In this document: one piece after another, positions 21,428 through 24,319 of the stretch
How positions within the stretch are numbered: position 1 is the first letter of the stretch
How the letters are laid out: each line of letters opens with the position of its first letter
Origin: an uncultured Bacilli bacterium
GTDB lineage: Bacteria; Bacillota_I; Bacilli_A; RF39; UBA660
Assembly (NCBI GenBank): GCA_910589335.1
Contig: CAJUTW010000010.1
Location: forward strand, 1-24,319
Length of the DNA: 24,319 bases
Direction: 5' to 3'
Program-made: the position numbers and the translations under genes
Notes under the pieces: generated by a model
What the model was told of the DNA's origin: nothing
Database searches by the model: none
The model's input: only the letters and a program-made list of their open reading frames with translations

Positions 21428-21643
21428 TTATCTTGAAAAAGGCATAAGAGCGATAGCACGTGCTCTTTTGATTTGTCTTGATATAAATCTTTGATGTAGT
21501 GCACAGTTTCCTGTAACTCTTCTAGGTAAAATTTTACCTTTTTCATTTATATATCTTTTTAATGTTTCTGGATCTTTATAATCTACAGTTTTTCCAGTAC
21601 ACATAAAACAGATTTTTTTCTTTCTACGATTGAATTCTGCCAT
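21428..21643 (-). CDS. rpsR: 30S ribosomal protein S18
   Basis: A 71-residue basic platform protein of the small subunit that pairs with S6. The diagnostic stretch PETLKRYINEKGKILPRRVTGNCALHQR is present. C12, C15 and C47 with H50 form a zinc-binding (C+) pattern, as in L31 of this window, so this organism has kept the zinc form of at least two ribosomal proteins. GGAGG precedes the ATG. It is the last gene of rpsF-ssb-rpsR and is followed by a strong terminator. Confidence 0.97.
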   Translation of the reverse strand: MAEFNRRKKKICFMCTGKTVDYKDPETLKRYINEKGKILPRRVTGNCALHQRFISRQIKRARAIALMPFSR

Positions 21644-21658
21644 ACTTTTTCCTCCTTT

Positions 21659-22144
21659 TTAGAATGGTAATTCATCATCACTAATTTCGATACTTGATCC
21701 AAAATCAGCAAATGGATTACTGTCTACGTCTGTACCTTTAGGCTCTGGAGAATCTCCAAAGTCATATGGTGTTGGTCCTGCATTATTTCCTGCAGTACTA
21801 TTCATATTATTAGAATTATTTGAGGAATTTTTTGATCCTAAAAATTCAACGTTATCAGCAACTACTTCAGTTACATATCTTTTTTGACCATTTTGATCAT
21901 CATAACTTCTAGTTTGAATTCGACCTTCTACAGCTACTTGACTACCTTGTGTTACATAGTTTTTTACGTTTTCAGCTTGTTTTCTCCAAACTACTATATT
22001 TATAAAATCTGCTTCTCTTTCTCCTTGTTGATTAGAAAAATTTCTATTTACAGCAAGAGAAAAAGTTGCTACTGGAGTATTGTTACCAGTGTATCTTAAT
22101 TCAGGATCTCTTGTTAATCTTCCTATTAAAACTACTTTATTCAT
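21659..22144 (-). CDS. ssb: single-stranded DNA-binding protein
   Basis: Coats single-stranded DNA as a tetramer in replication and repair. The 161-residue protein has the N-terminal OB fold (about 1-105: MNKVVLIGRLTRDPELRYT, NRNFSNQQGEREADFINIVVWRKQAENV), an Asn/Ser/Gly/Pro-rich flexible linker, and the acidic C-terminal tip DDELPF that recruits partner proteins. GAGGT precedes the ATG. Its place between rpsF and rpsR is the standard Firmicute arrangement. Confidence 0.97.
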   Translation of the reverse strand: MNKVVLIGRLTRDPELRYTGNNTPVATFSLAVNRNFSNQQGEREADFINIVVWRKQAENVKNYVTQGSQVAVEGRIQTRSYDDQNGQKRYVTEVVADNVEFLGSKNSSNNSNNMNSTAGNNAGPTPYDFGDSPEPKGTDVDSNPFADFGSSIEISDDELPF

Positions 22145-22162
22145 AAAATACCTCTTTTTCTC

Positions 22163-22450
22163 TTAGTCTTCTACTCTAATGATTAGATGACGAAGTAAAC
22201 TTTCATTAATTCTAGCAACACGATTAAATTCTTGTTCAGCTTCATTTCCAGCTTCTACTACAAATAAGTAATAGTAACCTGTATTAAACTTATTAATTTC
22301 ATATGCTAATTCTTTTTGGCCCATTGCTTTTTCTTCTAAAATTTTTGCTTTAGAATCAGTTAAAACCTTTTTCATAGTTTCTGCTGTTTTTCTAATTTCA
22401 GCTTCTTCCATATCTGGTCTTACAATGAACATAATTTCGTATTTATTCAT
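22163..22450 (-). CDS. rpsF: 30S ribosomal protein S6
   Basis: Small-subunit platform protein, partner of S18. With the ATG at 22450 it has 95 residues and opens MNKYEIMFIVRPDM, as homologs do; GQKELAYEINKFNTGYYYLF and RHLIIRVED are also typical. The frame is open 22 codons further upstream, but GGAGGTGC lies eight bases before the chosen ATG and homologs have no such extension. It heads the rpsF-ssb-rpsR operon behind a strong promoter (22519-22547) and a leader with two small hairpins, a place where S6-S18 feedback control is known in many bacteria. Confidence 0.97.
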   Translation of the reverse strand: MNKYEIMFIVRPDMEEAEIRKTAETMKKVLTDSKAKILEEKAMGQKELAYEINKFNTGYYYLFVVEAGNEAEQEFNRVARINESLLRHLIIRVED

Positions 22451-22476
22451 TTTTCGCACCTCCTTTTGGACTTTTG

Positions 22477-22512
22477 ACCCATTAAAATGAGTAAGGAGTA
22501 TTTTTAATACTC
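22477..22512 (-). promoter_or_regulatory. two hairpins in the rpsF leader
   Basis: Minus strand: GAGTATT/AATACTC (22496-22512, 7 bp, 3-base loop) right at the start of the transcript, then ACTCAT/ATGGGT (22477-22492, one wobble, 4-base loop) just before the ribosome binding site. They overlap by two bases in GAGT, so they may compete. I do not see the CCG bulge of the known S6-S18 leader motif. Confidence 0.45.
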
Positions 22513-22518
22513 GCATGT

Positions 22519-22547
22519 ATTATATCAGAGGATAATACTTTTGTCTA
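22519..22547 (-). promoter_or_regulatory. rpsF operon promoter
   Basis: Minus strand TAGACA (22542-22547), 17 bases, TATAAT (22519-22524) with TG extension. The -35 is the same hexamer as at the DHH operon. Confidence 0.75.
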
Positions 22548-22565
22548 GTGTTTTTATAATCATAT

Positions 22566-22829
22566 TTATGTTTCAATATTATAATTCTTTTTATTATAAT
22601 CTGGATATTTTTTTGGTTGAATTAAATTTTTATAAATATCTTCTGGATTTGAAAATCCAAGGTTATATAAAATATTATACGCATCTTCTTTAGTCATTTG
22701 TAAAAAACAATCATTTCTTTTTAATATTTCTTTTATTAAATAATATTTTCTTAATTCTTCTTCAGGAAGTGGAGTAATTTGTTTTAAATATTCTATTTTA
22801 TTATGAACTATCTTAATTAAATCATCCAT
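22566..22829 (-). CDS. unrecognised 87-residue helical protein
   Basis: I do not recognise this protein. It is charged and predicted mostly helical, with no signal peptide and one cysteine (C41). The stretch EELRKYYLIKEILKRN and the motif TKEDAYNILYNLGFSNPEDIYKNL look like two helical hairpins, the second with an EF-hand-like or UBA-like spacing but no clear match. Its ATG shares one base with the stop of the transglutaminase-like gene (TAATG), and the AGGAGG lies inside that gene, so the two proteins are made together in near-fixed ratio. A partner, inhibitor or chaperone of the upstream protein is a fair guess from this coupling but not shown. Confidence 0.7.
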   Translation of the reverse strand: MDDLIKIVHNKIEYLKQITPLPEEELRKYYLIKEILKRNDCFLQMTKEDAYNILYNLGFSNPEDIYKNLIQPKKYPDYNKKNYNIET

Positions 22830-23875
22830 TATTTTCCTCCTTTTTTAGATATAATATATTTATCTATATTTAATTCAATATCGTCATTTACAGCTTGTAA
22901 ATTATATGCTTCATCTTCTGAAATTTCACAAATTCCATCTGCATTAGTATATAAAAAATTTATTCCATTTACACATGGATGAAAATCACAATATCTAATT
23001 TGTTTTGTTTCAGGTGGACAATAATTAATAAGTAATCCTAGACTAATATTTTCATCTTTTTTTACTTTAATATAATCTTTTGTTATTCTTGCTTGATCAT
23101 CTTTCGATAAGAGTATTTTTATTAAATTATTTAAATACATTATACTACTAATAGTATCTAATTCAGATTCCTTTAATAAATGGTTTATTTCATCAAAATC
23201 TGATTCAAGAGAACTATTTTTACTTTTATATTTTTTATAAGTTGGATTTTGATTTAATAATTCAAGTAATTTGGTTATTTGTTTCGAAAATATTGGTTCT
23301 GATAGTTCTACCCCTGAATCTTTATACCAATTTGTATCGATTATTTTTTTAGCTACCATCTGATTATTTTTTTCTTTTTCATAAACTAAAAAATTATTTG
23401 GAACAAGTCCTAGTTTACATCTTGTAATATCTGAAAAATCAAAGCCATCTATTAAATCTTTTTTATTTTCTGTTGCATCTGCACAGATAATAAATCCCTC
23501 TGCTTTAAAATACACTTTACTGTGCGTTGCTTCTTTATTTACTACAGCAGAAAATCCTCTCTTTTCTAGACAAATTGCGAATAAAGGCGCCCAAATATCA
23601 CAAATTACAGATGAATTGTTAATAGTCACACTATTTATATTTTTATTTATTAAAAAATCATATTCACTTCCAAAGGCAATAAAATATTCATCATAGGATA
23701 CTTTTCTATTAAGTGATGAGTATATTTCATAAGCTAGTGCAACACCAGTTAAAGATTCATCAACATCATCCATTACATAATTATAAAATTCTGGATTAAT
23801 AATTTCTTTTTCGTTAACTTTATTACCATATTTTGTTAAATCATCATCTTGTTGATACGTTCTATATTCTTGCAT
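22829..23875 (-). CDS. putative transglutaminase-like cysteine protein
   Basis: A 348-residue cytoplasmic protein with no signal peptide or membrane segment. Residues 85-140 resemble the core of the transglutaminase/cysteine-peptidase fold: C92 at the start of a helix (VICDIWAPLFAICLEKRGF), H118 in THSKVYF, and D133 in ICADATE, with spacings of 26 and 15. N-terminal residues 25-85 look helical, as is common before the catalytic Cys. The middle is Lys/Asn/Leu-rich and helical. The C-terminal part has several cysteines (286, 296, 301, 316), including YCDFHPC, and ends KKGGK. It begins 13 bases after ychF (GAGGT before the ATG) and is coupled to the 87-residue gene. The activity (peptidase, deamidase, cross-linker or inactive) cannot be told. 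The fold call is from spacing only. Confidence 0.6.
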   Translation of the reverse strand: MQEYRTYQQDDDLTKYGNKVNEKEIINPEFYNYVMDDVDESLTGVALAYEIYSSLNRKVSYDEYFIAFGSEYDFLINKNINSVTINNSSVICDIWAPLFAICLEKRGFSAVVNKEATHSKVYFKAEGFIICADATENKKDLIDGFDFSDITRCKLGLVPNNFLVYEKEKNNQMVAKKIIDTNWYKDSGVELSEPIFSKQITKLLELLNQNPTYKKYKSKNSSLESDFDEINHLLKESELDTISSIMYLNNLIKILLSKDDQARITKDYIKVKKDENISLGLLINYCPPETKQIRYCDFHPCVNGINFLYTNADGICEISEDEAYNLQAVNDDIELNIDKYIISKKGGK

Positions 23876-23888
23876 AAATTACCTCACT

Positions 23889-24319
23889 TTAAACATTAAA
23901 TCTAAAATGACAAATATCTCCATCTTGCATTAAATATTCTTTTCCCTCTAGACGAGCACGTCCTGCTTCTTTTACTTTTAATTCACTACCACATTCAACT
24001 AAATCATTATAAGATATTACTTCTGCTCTTATAAAACCTTTTTCAAAGTCAGTATGAATTATTCCTGCACATTGTTTAGCATTCATGCCTTTTTTAAATG
24101 TCCAAGCTCTAACTTCATCTTTTCCTACAGTAAAATATGTTGCTAGTCCTAGGATATCATAAGTTGCTGTAATAAGCTTATCTAATCCTGATCCATCTAA
24201 TCCTAATCCTTCTAGCATTTCTTCTTTATCAGCTTTATCAAGTTCACTTAGTTCTTCTTCTACTTTTGCACATAAACTGACTACACGAGCATCTTCTAAT
24301 TTAGCATATTCTTTTACTT
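23889..24319 (-). CDS. ychF: redox-regulated ATPase YchF, C-terminal part, cut by the right edge
   Basis: The frame runs in from the right edge with no start inside the window and ends at 23889. About 143 residues are visible: the end of the coiled-coil region (EYAKLEDARVVSLCAKVEEELSELDKADKEEML) and the C-terminal TGS domain with ILGLATYFTVGKDEVRAWTFKKGMNAKQCAGIIHTDFEKGFIRAEVISYNDL and the closing EYLMQDGDICHFRFNV. YchF is an ATP-preferring P-loop protein of the OBG family that binds ribosomes; its nucleotide domain lies outside the window. An ATG at 24218 is internal, not the start. ychF next to rpsF-ssb-rpsR is the usual Firmicute order, here interrupted by two unrecognised genes. Confidence 0.93.
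   Translation of the reverse strand, partial: VKEYAKLEDARVVSLCAKVEEELSELDKADKEEMLEGLGLDGSGLDKLITATYDILGLATYFTVGKDEVRAWTFKKGMNAKQCAGIIHTDFEKGFIRAEVISYNDLVECGSELKVKEAGRARLEGKEYLMQDGDICHFRFNV

Noticed and set aside
22451..22516. 22-codon N-terminal extension of S6
   Set aside because: It would put the GGAGGTGC ribosome binding site and leader hairpins inside the gene; homologs start at MNKYEIMFIV.
1..24319. CRISPR array, prophage, toxin-antitoxin or restriction system
   Set aside because: No regularly spaced repeats and no protein of these classes were seen on either strand. The coupled pair beside ychF is not assigned as toxin-antitoxin because the large protein does not resemble known toxins.

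Overview
This window comes from a very AT-rich (by eye about a quarter G+C), walled, low-GC Gram-positive bacterium. The gene content and order match Bacillota of the Bacilli type: RNA polymerase delta subunit, MurA, a class A penicillin-binding protein, SpoIIR, WalJ-like hydrolase, RlmH, and C+ forms of L31 and S18. Several blocks keep the order known from Bacillus subtilis: fba-murA..rpmE, prfA..prmC..spoIIR..mntP, ywiB-argS and rpoE, walJ..rlmH, dnaB-rplI-gdpP, and rpsR-ssb-rpsF-ychF. Small intergenic spaces and a stripped GdpP suggest a compact genome, perhaps an uncultured gut lineage near the Erysipelotrichia/RF39/Mollicutes side of Bacilli; that placement is inference. All three stop codons are used (TGA ends the YwiB-like and phosphoesterase genes, TAG ends rlmH and the LemA-like gene), so the code is the standard bacterial one.

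Layout. 1-9812 is almost entirely minus strand: a partial anchored protein off the left edge, rpmE, a degenerate SGNH protein, murA, fba, mntP-like, spoIIR, prmC, a zinc-ribbon unknown, prfA, rpoE, argS and ywiB. A divergent plus-strand class A PBP follows (9919-11886). 11887-13505 is the least conserved part: two intergenic stretches of 433 and 349 bases around a minus-strand metallophosphoesterase. They hold a compact multi-hairpin element (12144-12265), a 34-base exact dispersed repeat, and two copies of a tandem direct repeat that looks like a PhoB/PhoP-type site. A plus-strand LemA-like gene and pta come next and meet ung tail-to-tail at a long two-way hairpin terminator. The rest is minus strand: a seven-gene operon (DHH phosphodiesterase, rplI, dnaB, LysM-G5-M23 protein, walJ-like, rlmH, ung), the rpsF-ssb-rpsR operon, and ychF (cut by the right edge) followed by two unrecognised genes, one with a transglutaminase-like Cys/His/Asp pattern.

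How the parts work together. Most genes serve translation (rpmE, rpsF, rpsR, rplI, prfA, prmC, argS, rlmH), DNA replication and repair (dnaB, ssb, ung), or wall synthesis and remodelling (murA, PBP, M23). fba and pta belong to central carbon metabolism, and spoIIR points to endospore formation. Transcription units can be read from promoters, many with a TGNTATAAT extended -10, and from clear hairpin terminators. Six upstream starts were moved to internal ATGs or kept as TTG on the basis of Shine-Dalgarno placement. No CRISPR array, tRNA, rRNA, transposase or prophage gene is visible. The most interesting items are the cloverleaf-like element, the transglutaminase-like gene pair beside ychF, the SGNH protein that has lost its whole catalytic triad, the sensorless GdpP, and the hairpin that covers the spoIIR ribosome binding site.
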